From an uncultured Dehalococcoidia bacterium (GTDB lineage: Bacteria; Chloroflexota; Dehalococcoidia; GIF9; UBA5629), in assembly GCA_903844685.1 (NCBI GenBank), contig CAIMUM010000139.1:1-55206 (forward strand): 55,206 nucleotides of DNA, written 5' to 3'. Below, one piece after another: positions 47,194 through 55,206 of this stretch; position 1 is the stretch's first letter; each line of letters opens with the position of its first letter. A model generated the notes under the pieces. That model worked only from the letters and a program-made list of their open reading frames with translations. It was not told where the DNA came from and did not search any database. The position numbers were made by a program, and so were the translations under genes.

Positions 47194-47230
47194 AATCGTA
47201 AAGGATTTACCCTGATTTGCCTGAAAAAGC

Positions 47231-47259
47231 TTGACATGCCTACGCGTATTGGCTATATT
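47231..47259 (+). promoter_or_regulatory. Sigma70 promoter (TTGACA-N17-TATATT) upstream of the DUF5679-like gene
   Basis: -35 47231-47236, -10 47254-47259. Confidence 0.65.
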
Positions 47260-47297
47260 AGCCTTAAGAGCTATAAATTAGCTTCAGGAGGTATTCA

Positions 47298-47441
47298 ATG
47301 ACACAGGCCTATTGCTTCAAAGACAGGAAGAAGGTGGAAATCAAAAACGCTCAGCACGTAAAACTGAAGAACGGGAGGCCCGCCACCAAGGGGATCTGCC
47401 CTCATTGTGGCACCAAGGTATACCGCATCGGCAAGAGCTAA
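47298..47441 (+). CDS. Small DUF5679-like protein with CX2C zinc knuckle (47 aa), below the track cutoff
   Basis: MTQAYCFKDRKKVEIKNAQHVKLKNGRPATKGICPHCGTKVYRIGKS*; aggaggt SD. Confidence 0.85.
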   Translation: MTQAYCFKDRKKVEIKNAQHVKLKNGRPATKGICPHCGTKVYRIGKS

Positions 47442-47465
47442 CCGGCAGACTCCCGGGCGGCAAAC

Positions 47466-48158
47466 TCAGGGCAGCCGCCTGATCCTCTGAAGCAGTTTCA
47501 AAGGGTTATGTTCGAGTATTTGTCTGTACTTGTGGCTGCTGATACCTGACTGGCTTAGAGTTTCTCTCGCCAGTTCCTTAGAGAGAAGGTCACCCTCATC
47601 GTGGCTGTCCGAATTCAAGAGCATTAGTGCCCCGGCCTCCTCTGCCAGTTTGGCAACATGAGCATTAGTTATACAATGCCCGCGCCTCGTAGTAATCTCA
47701 ATAAATACCCCGCTCTTCGCCGCCATCTTGGCGACCTCCCCGCTCATATGCCCCGGGTGCGCCAGTATATCGACATATGCTGACCTCACGGCCGACAGGT
47801 TCGTTCCCTCTTCCACCGGTTCCACGGGCGATTCCCCGTGCACGACAACCAGCCAGGCACCCAACTCTTTGGCTTTCCTGGCAACCTCATCAATAGCCGC
47901 ATGAGGAACATGTGTCAGTTCAACACCTGGAATAGCAAGGATATCCCAGCGGGCCCGGGCCAGTTCGCAGTCCGCGCTGACCTCATTGATAACCCTGCTC
48001 AGGGAGCCTACGCCGCAATGGTCTGTAACGGCGATAGCCGAATATCCCTTGACCGCAGCCCTCCTGATAAGCTCCAGCGTAGAAAGCATCCCGTCGCTGT
48101 GAAAAGTATGCGCGTGAAAGTCATAAAGCACGCTATAAATTAACATAAAAATCTGCAC
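47466..48158 (-). CDS. PHP domain / histidinol-phosphatase family phosphoesterase
   Basis: YDFHAHTFHSDGMLSTLELIRRAAVKGYSAIAVTDHCG. Confidence 0.9.
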   Translation of the reverse strand: MQIFMLIYSVLYDFHAHTFHSDGMLSTLELIRRAAVKGYSAIAVTDHCGVGSLSRVINEVSADCELARARWDILAIPGVELTHVPHAAIDEVARKAKELGAWLVVVHGESPVEPVEEGTNLSAVRSAYVDILAHPGHMSGEVAKMAAKSGVFIEITTRRGHCITNAHVAKLAEEAGALMLLNSDSHDEGDLLSKELARETLSQSGISSHKYRQILEHNPLKLLQRIRRLP

Positions 48159-48211
48159 CTGTACAAGGACGTGGCAATAATCTGTTATAATAGTGCGGAT
48201 TTTCAGCGGAC

Positions 48212-49198
48212 ATGTTTAAGAAAATACTCGTCCCGCTTGATGGTTCCATTGAAGCGGAGACCGTACTACCATACGTCAGGGATATTGCAGCCAGGTTCGA
48301 TTCAGAAGTCGATATCCTGAGCGTTGGGCTCGGCAGCAAGCGGCGCCGGGTCAACCAGTTGCTGGAGGAATACGTCCAGCATGCCGTAGAACACCTGCAG
48401 CAGCATGAGATAACCAGCCGCGCGGTCCTGCTTTATAGCAGCGCTGAGGAGGAGACGGCTGCCTTTTCCGAAATCACCGCTCCCCAGGGCAAGTTGAAGG
48501 CCAAAGGGCAAGTAGTTTACGGAGGTCCCGCGGAAAACATACTGTCGTATACTCAGAGGAATCATGTCAACCTTGTTATCATGGCTACCCATGCGCACGG
48601 AGGCCTGTTGCGCTGGTGGTTGGGCAGCGTCTTTGAAAAAGTCGTATCGCGGTCGCTGGTCCCGATACTGGGCATACACAGCAAGCAGGTCAGGGAGATC
48701 GACCGCACTGGTAAAACTACGTTCCGCCGCATCCTGACCCCGCTGGACGGGTCCGAAGCCGGTGAAGCCGCGCTGCATGATGCAGAAGCAGTTGCGCTCA
48801 AGACGGGGGCATCGATAGTGTTGTTGCACGTCATACCGGCGCCCCATTCCGTAGAAGCTCGCTGGCTCGGCCCTGAATTGAACGATTTTGTCAGGGCCAT
48901 GCACGATGCCGGCCAGAAATACTTAGATAAGACAAAGAAAAGGCTGGAAGCCAGAGGCCTCGATATCGACATTAGAATTACTGCGGGCGACCCTGCGGAA
49001 ACCATAATCGATACTGCAAAAAAAGAGAAGGTTGACCTGATCGCCATATCCACGCACGGCCGCAGCGGCATACCCCGCTGGGTGCTGGGTAGCGTTGCTG
49101 ATAAGATACTGCATGAATCGAAGTTGCCAATGTGGCTGGTCAGGCCCAGGCAGATTATTAATCAAATGCTCAAGGAAAGCGAAAAACAAGCAAATTAA
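48212..49198 (+). CDS. Universal stress protein, two UspA domains
   Basis: ILVPLDGSIEAETVLPYV...LVIMATHAHGGLLRWWLGSVFEKV; ILTPLDGSEAGEAAL...IAISTHGRSGIPRWVLGSVADKIL. Confidence 0.92.
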   Translation: MFKKILVPLDGSIEAETVLPYVRDIAARFDSEVDILSVGLGSKRRRVNQLLEEYVQHAVEHLQQHEITSRAVLLYSSAEEETAAFSEITAPQGKLKAKGQVVYGGPAENILSYTQRNHVNLVIMATHAHGGLLRWWLGSVFEKVVSRSLVPILGIHSKQVREIDRTGKTTFRRILTPLDGSEAGEAALHDAEAVALKTGASIVLLHVIPAPHSVEARWLGPELNDFVRAMHDAGQKYLDKTKKRLEARGLDIDIRITAGDPAETIIDTAKKEKVDLIAISTHGRSGIPRWVLGSVADKILHESKLPMWLVRPRQIINQMLKESEKQAN

Positions 49199-49230
49199 AC
49201 ACTGCGTAAATCACGAAGGAGTTGGCCAGA

Positions 49231-50337
49231 ATGGGAAAAATTAACGTAGCCATTATAGGTGTAGGAAACTGCGCATCATCATTTGTACAGGGGGTGCACT
49301 ACTACAAGAAAGCCAAAGACGATGAATCCGTCCCAGGATTGATGCATGTCAGCCTGGGAGGCTACCATATACGGGACATTAACTTTGTAGCGGCTATCGA
49401 TATCGACAAGAATAAAGTTGGTAAGGATCTGTCCGAGGCCATTTTCACCTCCCCCAATAATACTTTCAAGTTCTGCGACGTCCCGTCAACCGGTGTCAAG
49501 GTTGTGCGCGGCATGACCCACGACGGCCTTGGTAAATACCTGAGTAAGATAATAGAAAAGGCGCCCGGCCCGACCGCCAATATCGTCAATATCCTCAAGG
49601 AGGTGAAGGCTGACGTGGCCATCAATTACCTGCCGGTAGGCAGCGAAGAGGCCACCAAGTGGTATGTTGAACAACTCCTCAATGCCGGTGTGGGACTGGT
49701 CAACTGCATCCCTGTCTTCATAGCCCGTGAACCGTACTGGCACAACCGCTTCCGCGAGGCGGGCTTGCCCATTATCGGCGATGATATCAAGTCCCAGGTG
49801 GGGGCTACCATCGTGCACAGGGTGCTCACGCGCCTTTTCCGCGACCGCGGCGTCAAACTTGAGCGAACCTATCAGCTAAATTTCGGCGGAAATACCGACT
49901 TCTATAATATGCTGGAGCGAGAACGGCTGGAATCCAAGAAGATATCCAAGACCAATGCCGTAACCTCGCAGCTCGATTTCGAGATGAACCCTGATAACAT
50001 CCACGTTGGGCCCAGCGATTACGTGCCCTGGCTGCTCGACCGCAAGTTCTGCCACATCAGGATGGAGGGCCGCACATTCGGCGACGTGCCTTTGAACCTC
50101 GAATGCAAACTGGAGGTCTGGGATAGCCCGAATTCGGCCGGAGTGGTCATCGATGCTGTCAGATGCCTTAAGATAGCCAGGGACCGCGGGTTATCCGGCT
50201 CCATAGTAGCCCCCAGTTCCTATTTCATGAAATCACCGCCTATACAATACTCGGACGACGAGTGCCGCAGGAGGGCTGAGCAGTTTATCAGCGGGCAGGG
50301 CGAGCAGCGCCCAATCAGCCTGCCGGAAATCGCCTGA
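49231..50337 (+). CDS. ino1: Myo-inositol-1-phosphate synthase (inositol-3-phosphate synthase)
   Basis: [24 protein letters not shown]...[33 protein letters not shown]...[12 protein letters not shown]. Confidence 0.93.
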   Translation: MGKINVAIIGVGNCASSFVQGVHYYKKAKDDESVPGLMHVSLGGYHIRDINFVAAIDIDKNKVGKDLSEAIFTSPNNTFKFCDVPSTGVKVVRGMTHDGLGKYLSKIIEKAPGPTANIVNILKEVKADVAINYLPVGSEEATKWYVEQLLNAGVGLVNCIPVFIAREPYWHNRFREAGLPIIGDDIKSQVGATIVHRVLTRLFRDRGVKLERTYQLNFGGNTDFYNMLERERLESKKISKTNAVTSQLDFEMNPDNIHVGPSDYVPWLLDRKFCHIRMEGRTFGDVPLNLECKLEVWDSPNSAGVVIDAVRCLKIARDRGLSGSIVAPSSYFMKSPPIQYSDDECRRRAEQFISGQGEQRPISLPEIA

Positions 50338-50373
50338 AACAGGCGACGTTAGCACCTTGGATTCGTCATTAGC

Positions 50374-51489
50374 ATGAAAATAGGCCTGGTTTCACCGTAC
50401 GACTACTCTCACCCGGGCGGCGTTATCAACCACGTTTCCTATCTGGCCCATCACCTTGACCTGATGGGACACCAGGTGAAAATAATCGCTCCCGTCCGCA
50501 GGACAGGAACGCGTTATTTTGGAGTGGAAGTTACAGCCATTGGCAGGCCTATACCCATTCCTTACGGCGGCACCACTGCGCGCATACCTCTCTCGCCCTG
50601 GCTGCCTTACCAAGTTAAAAGGGTGCTGAACCGTGAGGCTTTCGATATCATCCACCTCCATGAGCCGTTCATCCCCATGCTCTGCCTGAGCGTACTCCGC
50701 GAATCACCGGCCCCACTTAACGTGGGCACTTTCCACGCCTGCCACAAGGGCTCTGCGCTATACTGGCTTAACCGGCCTACCATGCGCAGGCTGGGAGAGA
50801 AGCTGCACGGCAAGATTGCCGTATCAAAGCCGGCCCGTGACTATATATCCAAATACCTGCCCGCCGATTACCGCATCATTCCCAACGGCGTTGATGTACA
50901 CCACTATCAGCCCGATGGACCCCTGCGTACCGAATTTAAAGATGACAGGCTTAATATATTTTTCGTAGGCAGGTTGGAGGAGCGTAAGGGGGTGGGAGAT
51001 CTGATAAGGGCCTGCGCGCTGGTTAAAAAGGATTTCCCGGGCTTCCGGCTTATCATAGCAGGGCCGGGCATCAGGTTGCGTTATTACTACAAGATGCTGG
51101 CCAAAAGCCTGGTAGGCGATAATGTCGTTTTCACTGACTACGTTCCCTTTTCTGAGTTGCCCAAGTATTACCGCACTGCCGATATCTTCTGCGCGCCCGC
51201 AACAGGGGGGGAAAGCTTCGGCATCGTCCTGATTGAAGCCATGGCCAGCGGCACTCCGGTTGTAGCCACCAGCATCCCTGGTTATGCCAGTGTGCTGACA
51301 AATGGGCAGGAGGGATTGCTGGCCAGGCCGGAGAACCCGCGCTCACTGGCGGATGCCCTGCTGAGACTGCTAAATGACCGCCAGGCCAGGCTCAAGATGG
51401 CGCAAAACGGGCTGGCTACTGCCGAACAATACAGCTGGGAGAATGTCAGCCGCCGGGTGCTGGAATATTATTTATCGCTATCAAAATAA
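50374..51489 (+). CDS. GT4 family glycosyltransferase (PimA-like)
   Basis: MKIGLVSPYDYSHPGGVINHVSYLAHHLDLMGHQVKIIAP; FCAPATGGESFGIVLIEAMASGTPVVATSIPGY. Confidence 0.9.
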   Translation: MKIGLVSPYDYSHPGGVINHVSYLAHHLDLMGHQVKIIAPVRRTGTRYFGVEVTAIGRPIPIPYGGTTARIPLSPWLPYQVKRVLNREAFDIIHLHEPFIPMLCLSVLRESPAPLNVGTFHACHKGSALYWLNRPTMRRLGEKLHGKIAVSKPARDYISKYLPADYRIIPNGVDVHHYQPDGPLRTEFKDDRLNIFFVGRLEERKGVGDLIRACALVKKDFPGFRLIIAGPGIRLRYYYKMLAKSLVGDNVVFTDYVPFSELPKYYRTADIFCAPATGGESFGIVLIEAMASGTPVVATSIPGYASVLTNGQEGLLARPENPRSLADALLRLLNDRQARLKMAQNGLATAEQYSWENVSRRVLEYYLSLSK

Positions 51490-51506
51490 TTGCCGAGGAA
51501 AACCAA

Positions 51507-52103
51507 TTGTCAAACTTCCAGGATTTACGCAGGCAAGCCGGGCGGTTGATCACCGACCCTCTCGTGCCACTGATAAGCAGGCTCAGGCTGACTCCCGATA
51601 TTATGACCACCATCGGCCTGGTTGTTAACCTCGTAGCGGCTGTGGTCATAGGCTTCGGCCATCTGCTGTGGGGCGGCCTCATATTTTTGCTGGCCGGGCT
51701 TTTTGACCTGCTGGACGGCGCCCTGGCCCGCTACATGCAGAAGACCACGCGCTTCGGTGCGCTTTTCGATTCTACTGTGGATCGCGTTACCGAAGGGGCT
51801 CTGTTTCTCAGCTTCATCTTTATCACCGGCGTTGGGGCCTGGCCGTATAACGTGACCTTCCAGCTTGTTTTAATTTTCCTGGCACTTATCGGGTCTTTCC
51901 TGACAAGCTATATCAGGGCGCGCGCCGAGGGACTAAATATCGACTGCACTGTCGGCTTGTTTACCCGTGTTGAGAGGGTTATAATATTAGCGCTCGGACT
52001 GCTCCTGAGCCAGGTTTTTATAGCGCTGGCCATAGTGGTAGTCCTTTCTTTTGTAACCGTCGGACAGCGTTTTGTGCATGTCTGGCGACAGGCGAGAAAA
52101 TAA
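51507..52103 (+). CDS. CDP-alcohol phosphatidyltransferase family protein (TTG start)
   Basis: FDLLDGALARYMQKTTRFGALFDSTVD matches DX2DGX2ARX8GX3DX3D. Confidence 0.93.
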   Translation: MSNFQDLRRQAGRLITDPLVPLISRLRLTPDIMTTIGLVVNLVAAVVIGFGHLLWGGLIFLLAGLFDLLDGALARYMQKTTRFGALFDSTVDRVTEGALFLSFIFITGVGAWPYNVTFQLVLIFLALIGSFLTSYIRARAEGLNIDCTVGLFTRVERVIILALGLLLSQVFIALAIVVVLSFVTVGQRFVHVWRQARK

Positions 52104-52132
52104 AAGGAGTAGGAATAAAAAAAGGCGATCTG

Positions 52133-52354
52133 ATGAGCGACAGTGTCTTTGAGGCGGGAATTGTGATTATCTTCTGGCTGGTGATCGCATGGATTATCGC
52201 GGGTATTGGCATGGCGATTGCGGGAATACGCTGGGCAAATGTTGAATTGCCCCTGATGATCTTCCTTACCGTAATCATCGGCCTGGTTGTACTCATTCTC
52301 GGGGGCGGTACCCTGCTCTATTTCTGGGGCAAGAATTACATGTCCCGTGAATAA
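52133..52354 (+). CDS. Small membrane protein with two predicted TM segments
   Basis: IVIIFWLVIAWIIAGIGMAIAGI and LPLMIFLTVIIGLVVLILGGGTLLYFW. Confidence 0.65.
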   Translation: MSDSVFEAGIVIIFWLVIAWIIAGIGMAIAGIRWANVELPLMIFLTVIIGLVVLILGGGTLLYFWGKNYMSRE

Positions 52355-52425
52355 TCATTTTGTTTCACATATCCCCATTTACTATTTAATAAAAATTAAA
52401 GGCATGCCCGTTTCAGGATAAGAAA

Positions 52426-53709
52426 ATGTCAGTTGTAGCAGTTATTGGCGCCCAGTGGGGCGATGAAGGCAAAGGTAAAATCGTGGACCTCCTCGCGGAG
52501 AAGGCCGATGCGGTGATACGCTATTCGGGTGGTGACAACGCAGGCCATACTGTAATCAACCCTGACGGCGAGTTCAAGCTGCACATCGTACCATCGGGCG
52601 TCTTTTACCCGCGTGCCGCCTGTATCATCGGCAACGGCGTAGTCATCAATCCGAAAGTGCTGCTCGAAGAGCTTGACAGCCTGAAATCAAGGAGGGTGGA
52701 CACCTCCAACCTGCATATCAGCGACCGCGCCCACCTTATCATGCCCTGGCATATCATGCTCGATCGTCTTGAAGAGGAAAAGCGAGGGCAGGACGCCATC
52801 GGCACTACCGGCAAGGGCATCGGCCCTGCATTCTCCGACAAGACCGCCCGCAAGGGTATACGCGCCTGCGATATCCTCGATTCTGCAGCATTCAGAGCGA
52901 GATTGGCAGGGGTGCTGGCCCCCAAAAACGAGATATTGACCAAAATATACAACGCGGCTCCGCTTGACCTTGACGCCATTTTCAATGAATATTCGGTCTA
53001 TGCCGGTCGCCTGGCGCCTTATATCAAGGATACCACCTCCATGATAAACAGCCTTCTGGAAAAGGGCAGCAACATAGTGCTGGAAGGAGCCCAGGGCACC
53101 ATGCTCGATACCGATTTCGGCTCTTATCCATTCGTTACTTCATCATCACCGCTGGCCGCGGGCGCCTGCATAGGGTCTGGCATCAGTCCCCGCAAAATCG
53201 ACCGCGTGGTGGGCATTTTCAAAGCTTATACAACCAGGGTCGGCGGTGGACCCCTGCCCACTGAACTGAAAGACTCGGTCGGTGAATACATCAGGCAGCG
53301 CGCCCACGAATTTGGCGCCACAACCGGCAGGCCGCGCCGCTGCGGATGGTTCGACGCCGTGGTAGGGCGCTATAGCACGCAGCTCAACGGGTTTACCAGC
53401 GGCATACTCACCCGGCTGGATGTGCTGGATGAGATGGAAACCGTAAAGATCTGCGTGGCCTACAGAATAGGAAATAAGACTGTGGAACATTTCCCGGCGG
53501 ACATAGCGGCACTGGAGAAATGCATACCCGTATATGAAGAGCTGCCAGGTTGGAAAGTCAATACCAGCGAGGCACGCAAATCCGGGGAACTGCCACGCAA
53601 CGCGCTCAAATACATCAGGCGTCTCGAGCAGCTCATCGGCTGCCGCTTTCACATTATCTCCATCGGCCCGCGCCGCGAACAAAGCATTGTAATTAAAAAC
53701 GTTATCTAA
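52426..53709 (+). CDS. purA: Adenylosuccinate synthase
   Basis: VIGAQWGDEGKGKIVDLLAEKADAVIRYSGGDNAGHTV; TGKGIGPAFSDKTARKGIRACD. Confidence 0.98.
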   Translation: MSVVAVIGAQWGDEGKGKIVDLLAEKADAVIRYSGGDNAGHTVINPDGEFKLHIVPSGVFYPRAACIIGNGVVINPKVLLEELDSLKSRRVDTSNLHISDRAHLIMPWHIMLDRLEEEKRGQDAIGTTGKGIGPAFSDKTARKGIRACDILDSAAFRARLAGVLAPKNEILTKIYNAAPLDLDAIFNEYSVYAGRLAPYIKDTTSMINSLLEKGSNIVLEGAQGTMLDTDFGSYPFVTSSSPLAAGACIGSGISPRKIDRVVGIFKAYTTRVGGGPLPTELKDSVGEYIRQRAHEFGATTGRPRRCGWFDAVVGRYSTQLNGFTSGILTRLDVLDEMETVKICVAYRIGNKTVEHFPADIAALEKCIPVYEELPGWKVNTSEARKSGELPRNALKYIRRLEQLIGCRFHIISIGPRREQSIVIKNVI

Positions 53710-53715
53710 GGAGCT

Positions 53716-54207
53716 ATGTCTGATAATAGTCAGCTGACAACCTATTGCGGGCTTTACTGTAAAGACTGCATCCCTTCTAAAACCGAGCTTTATATCGCAG
53801 CGGCCAGCCTGCAACGTCTGCTCGAAGAGCTCCAGTTCGCTAAATATGCCGAATTGAAGGCAGGCCAAACATACTGGGCCGAGGCCAACTCGGCTTTTAA
53901 GTATTACCCCGAATTCCTGGCTGTACTGAATGCTATCAGGGGGCTGGAATGCACCTCGCTTTGCCGCGAGGGTGGTGGTTGGAAAGGCGGGCGCTGCCAG
54001 GTCAGAAACTGCGCCATCGAAAAGGGCGTCGCTGGCTGCTGGGAATGTGATAGGTATAAGACCTGCGAGCACCTAGCGCCGCTACTTAAATTCCACCCCA
54101 ACCTCGCGTATCACCTGGAGCTTATCAAGAGCGAGGGCACAGACAGCTGGAGTAAAAAGCGCAAGGGCCATTACCCATGGCTTACGGAGAAAGAAGTCCC
54201 CGGTTGA
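53716..54207 (+). CDS. DUF3795 domain protein (Cys-rich)
   Basis: TTYCGLYCKDCIPSKTELY...CREGGGWKGGRCQVRNCAIEKGVAGCWECDRYKTCEHL. Confidence 0.85.
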   Translation: MSDNSQLTTYCGLYCKDCIPSKTELYIAAASLQRLLEELQFAKYAELKAGQTYWAEANSAFKYYPEFLAVLNAIRGLECTSLCREGGGWKGGRCQVRNCAIEKGVAGCWECDRYKTCEHLAPLLKFHPNLAYHLELIKSEGTDSWSKKRKGHYPWLTEKEVPG

Positions 54208-54222
54208 CGGCGGGAGCAAGTT

Positions 54223-55116
54223 TTATTTAACGGGCAGGTCTATATTGTAGTTCTTTAAGGTCTGCTCTATGGCGGCCCGAACCTTTTCATCTGGCACAAC
54301 CAGCGGCAGCCGCGGTTTACCCACCCGGAAACCCAGGTAGTTCAGCGCGTACTTTATTGGCATCGGGCTGCCTATCATGAACATGATGTTGATCAGCGGT
54401 ATGAAGTGGCGGTGCAGCTTGGCCGATTCCGCTACCCTGCCGGCGAAGAAATCGTCCATCATATGCTTGTACTGTTTGCCTACCAGGTGGGTGATAACGC
54501 CGATTACTCCGTATCCACCCAACCCGAGAATGGGGAAGGTGTCAGCATCATTGCCGCTGTAAACTAAAAAATCCTTATGCACTCCATCGATGATTCGGGC
54601 TATCTGCGCCAGGTCGGCGCTGGCCTCTTTAATACCCACGATGTTATCTATCTTGCTGAGATTGATCGCTGTCTCGGCCGACAGGTTGGTGATGGTGCGT
54701 GACGGCACGTTATAGACAATGCAGGGCAGCTTGGTAGCCCCCGCTATTGCCTTGAAATGCTCGTAGAGCCCTTCCTGGTTGGGCTTGTTGTAATACGGGA
54801 CGGTCAGCAGACAGGCGTCCACGCCCGTTTTCTCGGCCTCCCTGGTCAGATCGATGCTCTCCTGTGTATTGTAGTTGCCGGTACCCGCCACGATGGTCAC
54901 ATTATCGTCAACAACCGATTTAATCTCCACAAAAAGGCGCAGTTTCTCGGTGTTGGTCAGGGTCGGGCTCTCACCTGTCGTGCCTGCTACCACCAGGCCA
55001 TCGCTGCCAGACGCGAGCAGTGCTTTTGCCAGCTTCCTGGCCTGCGCGTAATCAACCTGACCCTTCTCCGTGAAAGGCGTTACCATTGCTGTCAGCAAAC
55101 GTCCGAACTTCTTCAT
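54223..55116 (-). CDS. dapA: 4-hydroxy-tetrahydrodipicolinate synthase
   Basis: GRLLTAMVTPFTEKGQVDYAQARKLAKALLASGSDGLVVAGTTGESPTLTNTEKLRL; PYYNKPNQEGLYEHFKAIA. Confidence 0.97.
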   Translation of the reverse strand: MKKFGRLLTAMVTPFTEKGQVDYAQARKLAKALLASGSDGLVVAGTTGESPTLTNTEKLRLFVEIKSVVDDNVTIVAGTGNYNTQESIDLTREAEKTGVDACLLTVPYYNKPNQEGLYEHFKAIAGATKLPCIVYNVPSRTITNLSAETAINLSKIDNIVGIKEASADLAQIARIIDGVHKDFLVYSGNDADTFPILGLGGYGVIGVITHLVGKQYKHMMDDFFAGRVAESAKLHRHFIPLINIMFMIGSPMPIKYALNYLGFRVGKPRLPLVVPDEKVRAAIEQTLKNYNIDLPVK

Positions 55117-55131
55117 CTCGTCCTCCGCTGG

Positions 55132-55206
55132 CTACTTATTGTTATTCTGCTGCTTTACCCAGCCCTGGTTGACGGCCTCCTCGGCTATCTGCACGGCATT
55201 AAGCGC
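55132..55206 (-). CDS. asd: C-terminus of a protein resembling aspartate-semialdehyde dehydrogenase, truncated by window edge
   Basis: ...ALNAVQIAEEAVNQGWVKQQNNNK*; ALNAVQIAE is typical of Asd C-termini, and dapA neighbours it. Confidence 0.65.
   Translation of the reverse strand, partial: ALNAVQIAEEAVNQGWVKQQNNNK

Noticed and set aside
53146-54072. 308-aa minus-strand ORF opposite purA and the DUF3795 gene
   Set aside because: Spans two sense genes in antisense; no motifs.
1-55206. tRNA, rRNA, integrase, transposase or prophage genes
   Set aside because: None recognised on either strand by reading; the HicBA pair and repeats alone do not establish a mobile island.

Overview
The window is a gene-dense bacterial chromosomal segment. 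Gene content and protein style suggest a Chloroflexota/Dehalococcoidia-like genome; this is inferred from gene content, not from a phylogeny. I see no rRNA, tRNA, CRISPR array, phage or transposase. From left to right it contains: the end of a DUF35-type OB-fold gene; dispersed palindromic repeats; a flavodoxin-like reductase with a C-terminal zinc-ribbon-like tail; a thioesterase, extradiol dioxygenase, pirin, acyl-CoA synthetase, membrane-embedded M28 peptidase and nitroreductase; a HicB/HicA-type toxin-antitoxin pair whose TTG-start toxin is missing from the ORF track; a TPR lipoprotein; a compact minus-strand block of AmmeMemoRadiSam genes, a divergent FtsZ/tubulin-like GTPase, rarA and a hydrolase; an archaeal-type FBP aldolase/phosphatase; rdgB; fur-feoA-feoB; an Old Yellow Enzyme-type reductase; and rplU-rpmA-rpmE. 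Next is a roughly 11.5 kb putative organic-acid uptake and catabolism block (two SDRs, a 4-hydroxybutyryl-CoA dehydratase-like enzyme, two lipoproteins, paired class III CoA-transferases, livFGMH). The window closes with a sugar-phosphate/cis-prenyltransferase/geranylgeranyl-reductase group, nusA-rnpM-infB-rbfA-truB, an inositol-phospholipid-like group (ino1, GT4, CDP-alcohol phosphatidyltransferase), purA, dapA and the 3' end of an asd-like gene. The observations I rate highest are the divergent tubulin-like gene coupled to rarA, the UppS plus geranylgeranyl reductase pair, the inositol-lipid cluster, the catabolic block with complete 4-BUDH Fe-S ligands, and several operator-like palindromes. 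All functional assignments come from motif recognition by eye; no searches were run.
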